A DNA stretch of 36,412 nt from Gemmatimonadaceae bacterium (GTDB lineage: Bacteria > Gemmatimonadota > Gemmatimonadetes > Gemmatimonadales > Gemmatimonadaceae), in the NCBI GenBank assembly GCA_025928335.1, contig JAICJQ010000020.1, forward strand, positions 1 through 36,412, in the 5' to 3' direction. Under the pieces are notes generated by a model that saw only the letters and a program-made list of their open reading frames with translations, made no database searches and was not told the DNA's origin. Shown here one piece after another: positions 7,960 to 15,772 of this stretch. The stretch's first letter is position 1, and every line of letters begins with the position of its first letter. Both the position numbers and the translations under genes were made by a program.

Positions 7960-9351
7960 TCACGGCCTCCGAGTGCCCTCGACGGCCGGGCTGCCGTGCT
8001 GCGTGAATTGCGCCTTCGTGATCTTGCCGCTCTCGTCGACAAACGTGATGAAGAGCGTCGGGTCGACTTGCGTTGTGAACCGGAGACCGCCGACGTGAAC
8101 CAGCGGAAACTTTCCTTGCCCCTGACCCTCGGCCTGGGCAACCAGCCGTCCGCCCTCGACCGTCACGTGGATCACGAGCTGACCGAAGTCGTAAACGCCC
8201 GGGATGCGGTCTCGATCGATGTCTCGCAGTGGCGCGGCGGCGATCCGTTGCGGAGGTGTGACGAGCGGAATCCCCATCACGGCGCGCGCGATGTTCGCGG
8301 CAAGCGCATCGGGACCACCTTCCGAGTTCGTGAAAACAGCGACGTTGATCTGGTCTTCCGGGATGAACACGCCCGCCGTGGTGAACCCGAAGATTCCGCC
8401 GCCGTGGCTGATCACCTTCTTGCTCCCCATTTGCGACACGCCGAGGCCGAAGCCGTAGTTCATCCGCCTGCCGTTGGGGAAGGTATCGGGGGTCGTCATC
8501 TGCTCGAACGATTTGGGCGAGACGACTTTGCCGGCAACGAGATCGCGCTGCCATTTCACGAGATCGCGAACCGTCGAGCACAATGCGCCGGCGGCGAACG
8601 GATGCGTCATGCTGAGGTAGTCGGCGACCTTCATCGAGTCGCCCTTCATCTGGTAGCCCACGGCGAAATGAGAGTCCGTGGGGCGCGACGGACAGTAGCT
8701 CGTTTGCGTCAACCCTAACGGAGTGAAGAACTCGCGCTGGACGAACGTCGCGTAGGGTTGACCGCTCGCCTTCTCGATCACCATCCCGAGCAGCACGTAT
8801 CCGGTGTTGCTGTACGAGTATCGCGTCCCCGACGGGAAATCGAGCGTGTCCTTGTCGACGAACGCGACGATCTGCCGCGGCGTGTAGTCCTGACTCCACG
8901 TTTTCATCCACTCCGGCGACGCCGTGTAGTTGTGAACGCCTGACGTGTGGTTGAGCAGCTGGCGGATCTTGACGTTTTTCTCGTGCGCCGGCAGGTCGGG
9001 GACGTACTTCGAGATCGGGTCGTCGAGCGACACCTTGCCCCGCTCGACCAACCGCATGATGCCGGATGAAGTGAACTGCTTGGTGATCGACCCGATCTCA
9101 TACACGGTCGACGCATCCGCCTTCCTGTTGGCCTCACGGCTCGCCAGACCGTAGCCACGCATCAGCACGGTGTCCTGACCATGTAAAACGGCCACCGAGA
9201 CGGCAGGCGCTTTCTTCGTCGTCATGTAGTCGTTCACCAACGAGTCGATGCGGTTGATGAGCGGCGCGCCGGCCGGTTCCTGAGCGGGCAGCGGGATACG
9301 CGAACCGGCAATCAGGCACGCGGCGAGGAGGACGGGAGCACAACTACGCAT
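7960..9351 (-). CDS. Secreted serine hydrolase (class C beta-lactamase / DD-peptidase-like)
   Basis: 463 aa with an N-terminal signal peptide (LLAACLIAG, cleavage near PAQ-EP, ~23). The penicillin-recognising fold is shown by SITK at 88-91 (nucleophile Ser88, base Lys91), Tyr-Ser-Asn at 180-182 within YSYSNTGYV, and HGGG at 316-319 in place of the KTG triad. Length and the C-terminal beta-rich extension (residues ~370-463) match esterase/D-aminopeptidase-like members rather than true beta-lactamases. Likely periplasmic; the substrate could be a D-amino-acid peptide or ester. A close paralogue lies at 10383-11768 with the same motif order, evidently from a duplication. It is probably not an antibiotic-resistance enzyme, though this cannot be settled from sequence. 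Confidence 0.88.
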   Translation of the reverse strand: MRSCAPVLLAACLIAGSRIPLPAQEPAGAPLINRIDSLVNDYMTTKKAPAVSVAVLHGQDTVLMRGYGLASREANRKADASTVYEIGSITKQFTSSGIMRLVERGKVSLDDPISKYVPDLPAHEKNVKIRQLLNHTSGVHNYTASPEWMKTWSQDYTPRQIVAFVDKDTLDFPSGTRYSYSNTGYVLLGMVIEKASGQPYATFVQREFFTPLGLTQTSYCPSRPTDSHFAVGYQMKGDSMKVADYLSMTHPFAAGALCSTVRDLVKWQRDLVAGKVVSPKSFEQMTTPDTFPNGRRMNYGFGLGVSQMGSKKVISHGGGIFGFTTAGVFIPEDQINVAVFTNSEGGPDALAANIARAVMGIPLVTPPQRIAAAPLRDIDRDRIPGVYDFGQLVIHVTVEGGRLVAQAEGQGQGKFPLVHVGGLRFTTQVDPTLFITFVDESGKITKAQFTQHGSPAVEGTRRP

Positions 9352-9398
9352 GAGTTTTACTCAGGTGGGCGGTTTGAAATGAGATCCCGGCCGGCCGT

Positions 9399-9839
9399 CT
9401 ACGGGACCAGCTCGGACATCGGCTTGCCTTTCTCTACGAGATAAACGGCGAGAATCTTCACCGGTTTCGTCCCGATGTTCTTGGCGTTGTGCACCGCCGC
9501 TTCGTTCTTGATCGCGTCCCCCGCCTTGGCCGTGTAGGACGCCTGTCCGTCGTGTTCGACGACGAGCGAGCCGTCCAGCACGTACGCGAGCTCGACCCCC
9601 GGATGGCGGTGCCGTCCGGACGAGGCCCCGGGAGCGATCTCGGCGATGGCCATCACCGCCTCATAGTTTGCGGCGCCCGGTTCGTCCACGCGCTGAAGAA
9701 TCGTACGTTTGATGCCGTTGCTCGGTTGCTGCGCGAACGCCATGCGATCGACGGCGACGCCAATTCCGACACCGATCGCCACCAGGGCAACGGCGAACGC
9801 GATTACACGACGATTGGGCGGCATCATTGAACCGAGCAT
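9399..9839 (-). CDS. Exported single-domain cupin
   Basis: 146 aa with an N-terminal hydrophobic segment (residues ~12-30) that is a signal peptide or anchor, ending near FAQQ. A single cupin barrel follows: motif 1 is RHRHPGVELAYVLDG (His77, His79, Glu83) and the motif 2 His is 117 in AAVHNAKN, giving the usual 3-His/1-Glu metal site. The start at 9839 has GGAG 6 nt upstream; the ATGs at residues 5 and 6 are weaker. Members of this family bind metal and may be dioxygenases, isomerases or sensors; no specific reaction can be assigned. It sits 47 bases upstream of one serine hydrolase and 33 bases after the DinB-like gene, all on the same strand. Confidence 0.8.
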   Translation of the reverse strand: MLGSMMPPNRRVIAFAVALVAIGVGIGVAVDRMAFAQQPSNGIKRTILQRVDEPGAANYEAVMAIAEIAPGASSGRHRHPGVELAYVLDGSLVVEHDGQASYTAKAGDAIKNEAAVHNAKNIGTKPVKILAVYLVEKGKPMSELVP

Positions 9840-9872
9840 GTAGGACTCCGAGAAGGTGGTGTGCGACGGCGG

Positions 9873-10376
9873 TCAGGCAGCGAGGTTATCGGGTCGTGCG
9901 TTTCGCGCGAGGCCGACGGCAGCGCGCCAGGCAGACAGTTGGCCGACATGATAGGCGAGATGTCCGCTCAGCATGTACGCGACGAACTCGCCGGCGGTGT
10001 AGAACGGATTCCGCGCCGGCTCGTACGGGTTCACCGCCGCGAGAAGCGAGGGATCGGCTTCAGCGGCCGCGACACACAGATCGGTGTAGACGGCGTTGAA
10101 CTTCTCGCGGAGCATTGCGATCGGCGGATACGTCGATGCGTCGGTCGATGGCTGCGTTCCCGGCGTGAAGAGCGAACGCCATTCTCGCGGACAGATGGCT
10201 TTCCGGCCGCACAGGTGTCGTCCGAAGTCAGCGGTCGTGGTGAGATGACCGATCAGCCAGCCCGCGGTTTTCAACCCCGGCTGCGGCTCGACGGCGATCT
10301 GAGCGTCGTCGATGCCCTCGATCAGAGAGTCAGCGAGCTGAATGAGATAGCGGCCCTGCTGAATGGATGCGTCCAT
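9873..10376 (-). CDS. DinB-like four-helix-bundle protein
   Basis: 167 aa, without signal peptide. The helical pattern and three spaced histidines fit the DinB/YfiT superfamily of metal-binding bundles: His44 in GWLIGHLTTTADFGRH, His139 and His143 in SGHLAYHVGQLSAW. Such proteins include thiol S-transferases (bacillithiol or mycothiol dependent) and many uncharacterised members, so function is open. It begins 6 bases after the end of the second serine hydrolase gene and precedes the cupin gene, giving an apparent operon hydrolase-DinB-cupin-hydrolase. Confidence 0.8.
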   Translation of the reverse strand: MDASIQQGRYLIQLADSLIEGIDDAQIAVEPQPGLKTAGWLIGHLTTTADFGRHLCGRKAICPREWRSLFTPGTQPSTDASTYPPIAMLREKFNAVYTDLCVAAAEADPSLLAAVNPYEPARNPFYTAGEFVAYMLSGHLAYHVGQLSAWRAAVGLARNARPDNLAA

Positions 10377-10382
10377 TGAATC

Positions 10383-11768
10383 TCAGGGCTTCCGTGTGCC
10401 TTGGACCGGCGGGCTGCCGCGCTGCGTGAACTGCGCTCTCGAGATCTTGCCGTTCTCGTTGATGAACGTGATGAACATCGACCGGTCGAGGTCCGTGCCG
10501 AAGCGGAGGCTGCCGAGGTGCACGAGCGGAAACTTCGGCTGGCCCGGTCCGTCGGGCTGACCCATCACGCGGCCGTCCTCGACGGTAATGTGCAAAACGA
10601 GCTCGCCGAAGTCGTAGACGCCGGCGAGACGATCGCGGAGTGAATCGGCCAGCGCCACGGCGACGAGAGGCTTGGGCATCGGGACCACAGGAATTCCCAG
10701 CACCGCGCGGGTCACGTTGAGCGCTAGCGGACCAGGGCCGCCATCAGAATTCGTCAACACGATCACGTTGAGGTTTTCGTCCGGCATGTACAGGCCATAC
10801 GTCGTGAACCCGTTGATGCCGCCGCTGTGGCCGATCATCCGCTTGCCACCGAGCTGCCCCGGCACGAGGCCAAAGCCGTAGTTGATCTTCGACCCGTTGT
10901 TCAACGTGTCGGCGGCGGTCATGAGAGAATACGAACGAGCACCAACCACGCGACCGTCGACCAGCGCGCGATGCCACTTCACGAGGTCGCGCACGGTCGA
11001 ACAGAGCGCGCCGGCGGAGAAGGGCTGCGTGATGTTCAGATATTCGGCCGGCTTCACCGTTCCGGAGGTCGCCGCGTACCCTTCAGCGAACTGTGGATCC
11101 TTCGACCTGTCGGCGCAGTAGCTGGTTTGCGTCAGACCAAGGGGCGCAAAGAACTGCTTTTGCAGATATGCGGCGTACGGTTGCCCCGTGACCTTCTCGA
11201 GGATCATGCCGAGCAGCACATAGCCCGTGTTGCTGTACGAATATTTCGTTCCGGGCGCGAAGTCGAGCGTATCCCTGTCGACGAACGCGACAATCTGTCG
11301 CGGTGTCATCTCTTCGCCCCATCGCTTCACCCACTCGGGCTTGTCGGTGTAGTTGTGAACGCCCGACGTGTGGCTGAGGAGATTGTAGACGGTGACCCGC
11401 CGGCCGTGCGTCGGAATGTCAGGCAAATACTTCGTGATGGGATCGTCGAGCATGATCTTGCCCTGCTCGACCTCGCGCATGATCCCCGCTGCGGTGAACT
11501 GCTTCGTGATCGACCCGATCCGATAGACCGTCGATGCCGTCGCGGCGCGATTCGCCTCGCGGCTTGCCAGGCCGTAGCCCTTCATCACGAGGGTGTCTTT
11601 GCCGCGTACCACCGCAATCGAGACCGCTGGCGCTTTCTTCAACGCCATGTAGTCCTTCGTCAGCGAATCGACTCGCGCGATGATCACGGCGTCATTCGAC
11701 TCCTGCGCACGCGTCGGGCTCGCGACGACGAACAGCGCGAGGCCGAGCGAAAGTGGGGCAAAGCGCAT
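10383..11768 (-). CDS. Secreted serine hydrolase (class C beta-lactamase-like), paralogue of 7960-9351
   Basis: 461 aa from the ATG at 11768, chosen because it puts a clean signal peptide at the N-terminus (LSLGLALFVVAS, cleavage after TRA); an upstream start at 11822 would add 18 residues without signal character. Catalytic signature SITK at 86-89, Tyr-Ser-Asn at 178-180 and HSGG at 314-317. It matches the neighbouring hydrolase along its whole length (shared strings include LAPAVS-type strands, TPRQIVAFVD and SNTGYVLLGM), so the pair is a local duplication now separated by the DinB-like and cupin genes. Probably a periplasmic peptidase or esterase. Confidence 0.87.
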   Translation of the reverse strand: MRFAPLSLGLALFVVASPTRAQESNDAVIIARVDSLTKDYMALKKAPAVSIAVVRGKDTLVMKGYGLASREANRAATASTVYRIGSITKQFTAAGIMREVEQGKIMLDDPITKYLPDIPTHGRRVTVYNLLSHTSGVHNYTDKPEWVKRWGEEMTPRQIVAFVDRDTLDFAPGTKYSYSNTGYVLLGMILEKVTGQPYAAYLQKQFFAPLGLTQTSYCADRSKDPQFAEGYAATSGTVKPAEYLNITQPFSAGALCSTVRDLVKWHRALVDGRVVGARSYSLMTAADTLNNGSKINYGFGLVPGQLGGKRMIGHSGGINGFTTYGLYMPDENLNVIVLTNSDGGPGPLALNVTRAVLGIPVVPMPKPLVAVALADSLRDRLAGVYDFGELVLHITVEDGRVMGQPDGPGQPKFPLVHLGSLRFGTDLDRSMFITFINENGKISRAQFTQRGSPPVQGTRKP

Positions 11769-11852
11769 CGATGCAAGTCTCGGGGAAGGGGCGGACCACC
11801 GACTAGGACAATACGTCGCCACACGACGGCGCGAAAGCGCGGGCTTCGAGCG

Positions 11853-12926
11853 TCAACAGATGTGAACCGCCGTCGCCTTGAACCCGGCGACCACTTCCTT
11901 GCCGATGCCGAGGGAGAGCTCGCGAACCGACCGCGCGGTCACGGCTGAGACGATCGGAGTTCCGCTCGCATCGACCGTGATCTTCGTCAACGCGCCGGCG
12001 GGGACAATCTCCGTGATCCGCCCCCGGAATTGGTTCTGCATCGACGACGTCGACGGCTCCGATGAGAGCGATACCTCTTCAGCACGAATGACGGCGTGCG
12101 CCGACCCCGACACGACGTCGCCCAACGCATAGAAGGTGAGGGCACCGGTGGTGAACGCGAGCGGCATCTCGGTCACTTGACCGCTCGAGCTCTCGAGCCA
12201 ATCAGGCGGTTCAGCCTTGATCGGTCGCGCGGTTCCCGCGAAGACATTCTCGGCGCCGAGAAAATCCGCGATGTAGGGCGACGCGGGTTTGCGGAACACG
12301 TCCTCCGGCGTTCCCTTCTGCAAGACGCGGCCTTTGTCGAGCATGATCGCAACGTCGCCAAGCAGCCCCGCCTCACTGAAATCGTGCGTCACCTGGAGAA
12401 CGGTGAAGCGACGCTCGTAGTACAACGCGCGCAGCTGCCGCCTGGCGAACGATCGCGTCCGCGGATCGAGAGCGCTGAACGGTTCGTCGAGCAGCAAGAC
12501 TTCCGGACGCCGAGCAAGGGCGCGGGCGATCGCCACCAACTGACGCTCGCCGCCACTGAGCGATGCGACGGGGCGCTCGAATAAGTCGGTCACGCCAAAA
12601 CGCTCCGCTGCGTTGTCAGCGATCGATTCGCTCAGCGCGCCGTACCCAACGTTCTCCGCAACGCTCAAGTGCGGAAACAAAAATGCGTGCTGATAGACGA
12701 TGCCGAGTCGCCGGCGCTCGGGCGCCACCCCGGTGAGGTCCTCTCCGCCGAGGACGATTCGGCCCGACGTCACCCTCACGACGCCGGCGATCGTTTCGAG
12801 GAGTGTCGTCTTCCCGGAACCAGCCGGGCCGATCACGACGCCGTAGGACCCCTGAGGGACATCGAAGGTGATGTCGGTCAGGCGAAAGGCGCCGGCCTTG
12901 GCGTTGACGAGTTGGAGAGAGATCAC
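11853..12926 (-). CDS. Molybdate/tungstate-type ABC importer, ATP-binding subunit
   Basis: 357 aa. Powers uptake of an oxyanion, by analogy with ModC/WtpC. Walker A GPAGSGKT at 33-40, Q-loop YQH at 78-80, signature LSGGE at 123-127, Walker B LLLDEP at 144-149, and the switch His in THDFSEA. Beyond ~230 the C-terminal part has two short repeated beta segments of TOBE/MOP type (HAVIRAEEVSLS; GRITEIVPAGALTKITVD), typical of oxyanion and Fe/polyamine ATPases. The GTG at 12926 is preferred: the ATG at 12989 would overlap the permease gene by more than 50 bases and add residues foreign to the domain. Third gene of the unit after the binding protein and permease. Confidence 0.85.
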   Translation of the reverse strand: MISLQLVNAKAGAFRLTDITFDVPQGSYGVVIGPAGSGKTTLLETIAGVVRVTSGRIVLGGEDLTGVAPERRRLGIVYQHAFLFPHLSVAENVGYGALSESIADNAAERFGVTDLFERPVASLSGGERQLVAIARALARRPEVLLLDEPFSALDPRTRSFARRQLRALYYERRFTVLQVTHDFSEAGLLGDVAIMLDKGRVLQKGTPEDVFRKPASPYIADFLGAENVFAGTARPIKAEPPDWLESSSGQVTEMPLAFTTGALTFYALGDVVSGSAHAVIRAEEVSLSSEPSTSSMQNQFRGRITEIVPAGALTKITVDASGTPIVSAVTARSVRELSLGIGKEVVAGFKATAVHIC

Positions 12927-12933
12927 CGCTCGG

Positions 12934-13767
12934 TCACGCGCGTCCCTCGCGTCGGAGAGCTCGCAGGGCGGCAAGAGGAACAAGGGCAAACAATACCAGC
13001 ACCGCGGCTACCGGCAGCGCTTCACTGAGCCCGAAGCTCGTGAAACGATCGTAGCTCAATACGCTGGCGACCTTCGGGTTGTACGTCAGGATGACGATCG
13101 CGCCAAACTCGCTCACGGCTCTTGCCCACATCACCACCGCGGCCGCGGTCAGGCCTCGAGCGGCGAGGGGAAGCGTAATCCGCCGAAAAGCGCGCCACAC
13201 GTCGTCGCCGAGGGTGCGTGCGACCGACTCGTAGCGCGCGTCAACGCGCGCGAACGCTTCACGCGCCGCGCTGACATACAGTGGCGCCGACACGAACAAC
13301 ATCGCACAGACGATCCCCGTCGCCGAGCCGGCGACGCGAAGCCCCGTCGCGTAGAGCGCACCACCCACGGGACTGGCTCGGCCGAGCACGAGCAGGAGCG
13401 CAATGCCGGCGACCGGGTGCGGGATCACAAGGGGCAGTTCCATCACCGCCGCAACGATCGAACGACCCGGGAAGTCGCGGCGCGCCAGGAGGTAAGCGAT
13501 CGGTGTTCCGCCCACCACGCCGAGGATCGTCGCGATGGTAGCGGTCATCGCGGTGAGGGCGAGCGAGGCGCGCAACTCGGCGTCTCGCCCAAGTGCCGAA
13601 AGCCCGCGTCCACCCCCGGTTGCGACAAGGCCGACGACCGGGGCGAGAACGAACAGCAGAAAGACTGACGCGATCAGCGCGACGAAAATGGCGATCGCGG
13701 CGCGCGAGACCGCGCTGGATTGGCGCGGCGCCGGCGTCGTCTCGAGAACGCTAGTGTCGAGCTCCAC
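12934..13767 (-). CDS. Molybdate/tungstate-type ABC importer, permease subunit
   Basis: About 277 aa. Inner-membrane channel subunit with roughly six hydrophobic segments (for example IAIFVALIASVFLLFVLAPV, VMELPLVIPHPVAGIALLLVL, ALPVAAVLVLFALVPLAAL). The EAA loop that docks the ATPase is visible as ESVARTLGDDVWRAF followed by ITLPLA. Residues MWARAVSEFGAIVIL are characteristic of ModB/WtpB and sulfate-type permeases. The start is uncertain: a TTG at 13803 overlaps the binding-protein gene by 53 bases, while the GTG at 13767 overlaps by 17; I chose the latter. It ends 7 bases before the ATPase start, so the three genes form one operon. Confidence 0.84.
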   Translation of the reverse strand: MELDTSVLETTPAPRQSSAVSRAAIAIFVALIASVFLLFVLAPVVGLVATGGGRGLSALGRDAELRASLALTAMTATIATILGVVGGTPIAYLLARRDFPGRSIVAAVMELPLVIPHPVAGIALLLVLGRASPVGGALYATGLRVAGSATGIVCAMLFVSAPLYVSAAREAFARVDARYESVARTLGDDVWRAFRRITLPLAARGLTAAAVVMWARAVSEFGAIVILTYNPKVASVLSYDRFTSFGLSEALPVAAVLVLFALVPLAALRALRREGRA

Positions 13768-14674
13768 GCGTGAGCTCTGGCGGCGCTCCGGCGCCGACGA
13801 CAATCGGGTGATCGAGCATGTCGACGTGGGCCGCGCGAAGTTGGCGCAGGACGTCCGAGGTCAGCAGGAATTCGATGAAGCGGCGCGCCGCCGCCGCGTG
13901 GGGTGCGGCGGTCGGAATGCTCATACCATATAGTATCGGCTCTCCACGGACCGTCATCGTCGTGCCAGGCGATGACCCGCGAACGTTCGCGCTGACACCT
14001 TGGTAGGCGCCGGCGCGATTGGCATCCCCGAGGTCGATCTCCGCCGGCAGTTGCACGTAGCGGAAGCCGTTGGATTCGGCGACCGACTGATAATCGTAGA
14101 TGTAGTCCATCTCGCCGGCGGCGAGCAGCGCGGCGAGCTCGGCGGCGTTGGAGCGCATATTTCGCTTCGGTGCGTTCTGCTCGAGCGACTTCGCCAGCCC
14201 GGGTTTCCGATAGTGCCGCTCGGCGAGCTCGAGCATCAACAGCGTACGGTAGCCGACTGGGGCAACGTCCGGATCGGTTCGTCCGACTTCGACGTCTTTC
14301 TGTCCCAGAATCTCGTACCAGTTGGACGAGTTGATCTCGCTGGCGTGCTTCGACTTGGGCGTGTAGGCGACCACCATGCGATTGCGTGCAAACTCGGCGA
14401 ACCAGGTCGTGTACGTGGGTTGGAGAAGTCGAGGGAAAACGTCGGCGTCGGCGAGAAGAAGCAGATCGGGAATCCGGTGAAGCTCGGTGATCTTGCGAAC
14501 GTGCTCGAGTGAGGCGCCGCTTTCGCGCTGGACGACGACTCCGGTTCGCGCCGTGAAGGCGTCGAGCGTGGGTTGCATCGGCCTCGTGAGGCTGGCGGCG
14601 ATGAATATGACCAGGGTGTCGGCAAGGGCGGCGAGCATGACGAAAAGAAAGCCCCGGAAAGCGCAGCGCGCCAC
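13751..14674 (-). CDS. Molybdate/tungstate-type substrate-binding protein (WtpA/ModA-like)
   Basis: 307 aa. Periplasmic binding protein presenting oxyanion to the permease. The N-terminus (GFLFVMLAALADT) is a signal peptide or anchor. Early FIAASLTRPMQPTLDAF matches the typical 'sounds-like-AASL' opening of ModA/WtpA. Residues GRTDPDVAPVGYRTL and YIYDYQSVAESNGF closely resemble the WtpA (tungstate/molybdate) subgroup rather than E. coli ModA. A conserved IPTAAPHAAAARRFIEFLL block closes the domain. The start is a GTG at 14674; ATG at 14638 is an alternative, neither with a clear ribosome site. First gene of the importer operon. Choice of molybdate versus tungstate cannot be made from sequence. 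Confidence 0.82.
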   Translation of the reverse strand: MARCAFRGFLFVMLAALADTLVIFIAASLTRPMQPTLDAFTARTGVVVQRESGASLEHVRKITELHRIPDLLLLADADVFPRLLQPTYTTWFAEFARNRMVVAYTPKSKHASEINSSNWYEILGQKDVEVGRTDPDVAPVGYRTLLMLELAERHYRKPGLAKSLEQNAPKRNMRSNAAELAALLAAGEMDYIYDYQSVAESNGFRYVQLPAEIDLGDANRAGAYQGVSANVRGSSPGTTMTVRGEPILYGMSIPTAAPHAAAARRFIEFLLTSDVLRQLRAAHVDMLDHPIVVGAGAPPELTRGARH

Positions 14675-14735
14675 GGCGGAAACTTTCGCTTTGGGCCTCC
14701 GTCTTGGTGAACGACGCCTTGCGCGAGCCAGGAAC

Positions 14736-14757
14736 TTGTACTAGTCTACTAGTACAA
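14736..14757. promoter_or_regulatory. 22-bp palindrome, probable operator between divergent ABC operons
   Basis: Perfect 10-bp inverted repeat TTGTACTAGT / ACTAGTACAA with a 2-bp centre (CT). It lies 61 bases before the binding-protein start on the minus strand and 52 bases before the exporter ATPase start on the plus strand. Perfect 20-of-22 symmetry is well above chance in this GC-rich DNA, and the site is AT-rich against its surroundings. It fits a dimeric helix-turn-helix repressor; GntR-type (YtrA subgroup) repressors often control ABC exporter operons through sites of this general form, but no regulator gene is adjacent. TACAAT (14753-14758) could double as a -10 element for the exporter. 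Confidence 0.65.
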
Positions 14758-14809
14758 TCGCGAGGCGATTCCTTCCCAAGGTCCGTCGCGGGCCACACCT
14801 TCCAATCTC

Positions 14810-15772
14810 ATGTCTGATCTCGCTATCGACATTCGCAATGTCGTGAAGCGGTACGACCACCACGTCGCGGTGCGCGATCTGTCGCTGCAGATTCCGCGCG
14901 GCTCGGTCTATGGTCTTCTTGGCCCGAACGGGGCCGGCAAGACGACGACCATCCGCATGATTCTCGACATCATCCTGCCGGACGCCGGATCGATCTCGAT
15001 CTTCGGGCGTCCGAACACCGAGCCCGGGATCCTCAACGCCGTGGGGTATCTCCCCGAAGAGCGGGGCCTCTACAAGAAGATGCAGGTCCGCCGCGTCCTG
15101 CTCTTCCTCGCCGAATTGAAGGGGATTCGGCCGGCGGACGCGTCGAAGCGGATCGACGAATGGCTGGAGCGGTTCAGCCTCGTCGGCGAGCGGAATTGGG
15201 GCGACGCGCGCGTCGACGAGCTGTCGCGCGGCATGCAGCAGAAGGTGCAGTTCATCTCCACGCTGCTGCACGACCCCGATCTCGTCATCCTCGACGAGCC
15301 GTTCAGCGGACTCGATCCGATCAATGCACAGGCGCTCAAAGACGCCGTTCTCGAGCTCAAACAACGTGGGAAGACCGTCATTTTCAGCACCCATGTCATG
15401 GATAACGCCGAAAAGATGTGCGACTCCGTCTGCATCATCGCGCGCGGCGAGAAGGTGCTGGACGGCGGCGTGGCCGCGGTGAAGAAGTCCGCGGGGGCGC
15501 GCAACGTCGCGCTCTCGTTGGCGGGCGGCGCGCACAACGGCGTTTCGCAGCTGCTCCGCGATCCGAGCTTCGTGCGGCGGTGCGACGACAACAACAATTA
15601 CTTCGAGCTCGAGCTCTACCCGAACGCCGACGCACAGCTCTTTCTGCGCAAACTGATCGAGGCGGGGGCGAACATCGAGCGGTTCGAGCTCGTGCAGCCC
15701 TCGCTGCACCAGATCTTCCTCCAGCGTGTCGGCGCGAGCGGCGTCGAGACGGGGATGTCGGGTCATGGATAA
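14810..15772 (+). CDS. ABC exporter ATP-binding protein (NatA / drug-exporter type)
   Basis: 320 aa. Walker A GPNGAGKT (38-45), signature LSRGM (138-142), Walker B VILDEP (159-164) and switch STHVMD. The insert GYLPEERGLYKKM is typical of the NatA subgroup, which drives sodium, drug or lipid export with a separate permease. The C-terminal ~80 residues form the DUF4162-like extension (FELVQPSLHQIFLQRV). The next gene starts inside its last codons (ATG at 15765, stop 15770-15772), so ATPase and permease are coupled. No strong ribosome site precedes the ATG. Confidence 0.9.
   Translation: MSDLAIDIRNVVKRYDHHVAVRDLSLQIPRGSVYGLLGPNGAGKTTTIRMILDIILPDAGSISIFGRPNTEPGILNAVGYLPEERGLYKKMQVRRVLLFLAELKGIRPADASKRIDEWLERFSLVGERNWGDARVDELSRGMQQKVQFISTLLHDPDLVILDEPFSGLDPINAQALKDAVLELKQRGKTVIFSTHVMDNAEKMCDSVCIIARGEKVLDGGVAAVKKSAGARNVALSLAGGAHNGVSQLLRDPSFVRRCDDNNNYFELELYPNADAQLFLRKLIEAGANIERFELVQPSLHQIFLQRVGASGVETGMSGHG

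Noticed and set aside
7960-11768. Beta-lactam resistance genes
   Set aside because: The motifs and C-terminal extension point to general serine esterases/peptidases; resistance cannot be claimed from sequence.
10827-11948. 373-codon plus-strand frame
   Set aside because: Antisense shadow of the second serine hydrolase; composition dominated by Arg, no domain.
14736-14758. Reading the palindrome TTGTAC...TACAAT as a -35/-10 promoter
   Set aside because: The two hexamers are only 11 bases apart, too short for a sigma70 promoter; the symmetry fits an operator better.
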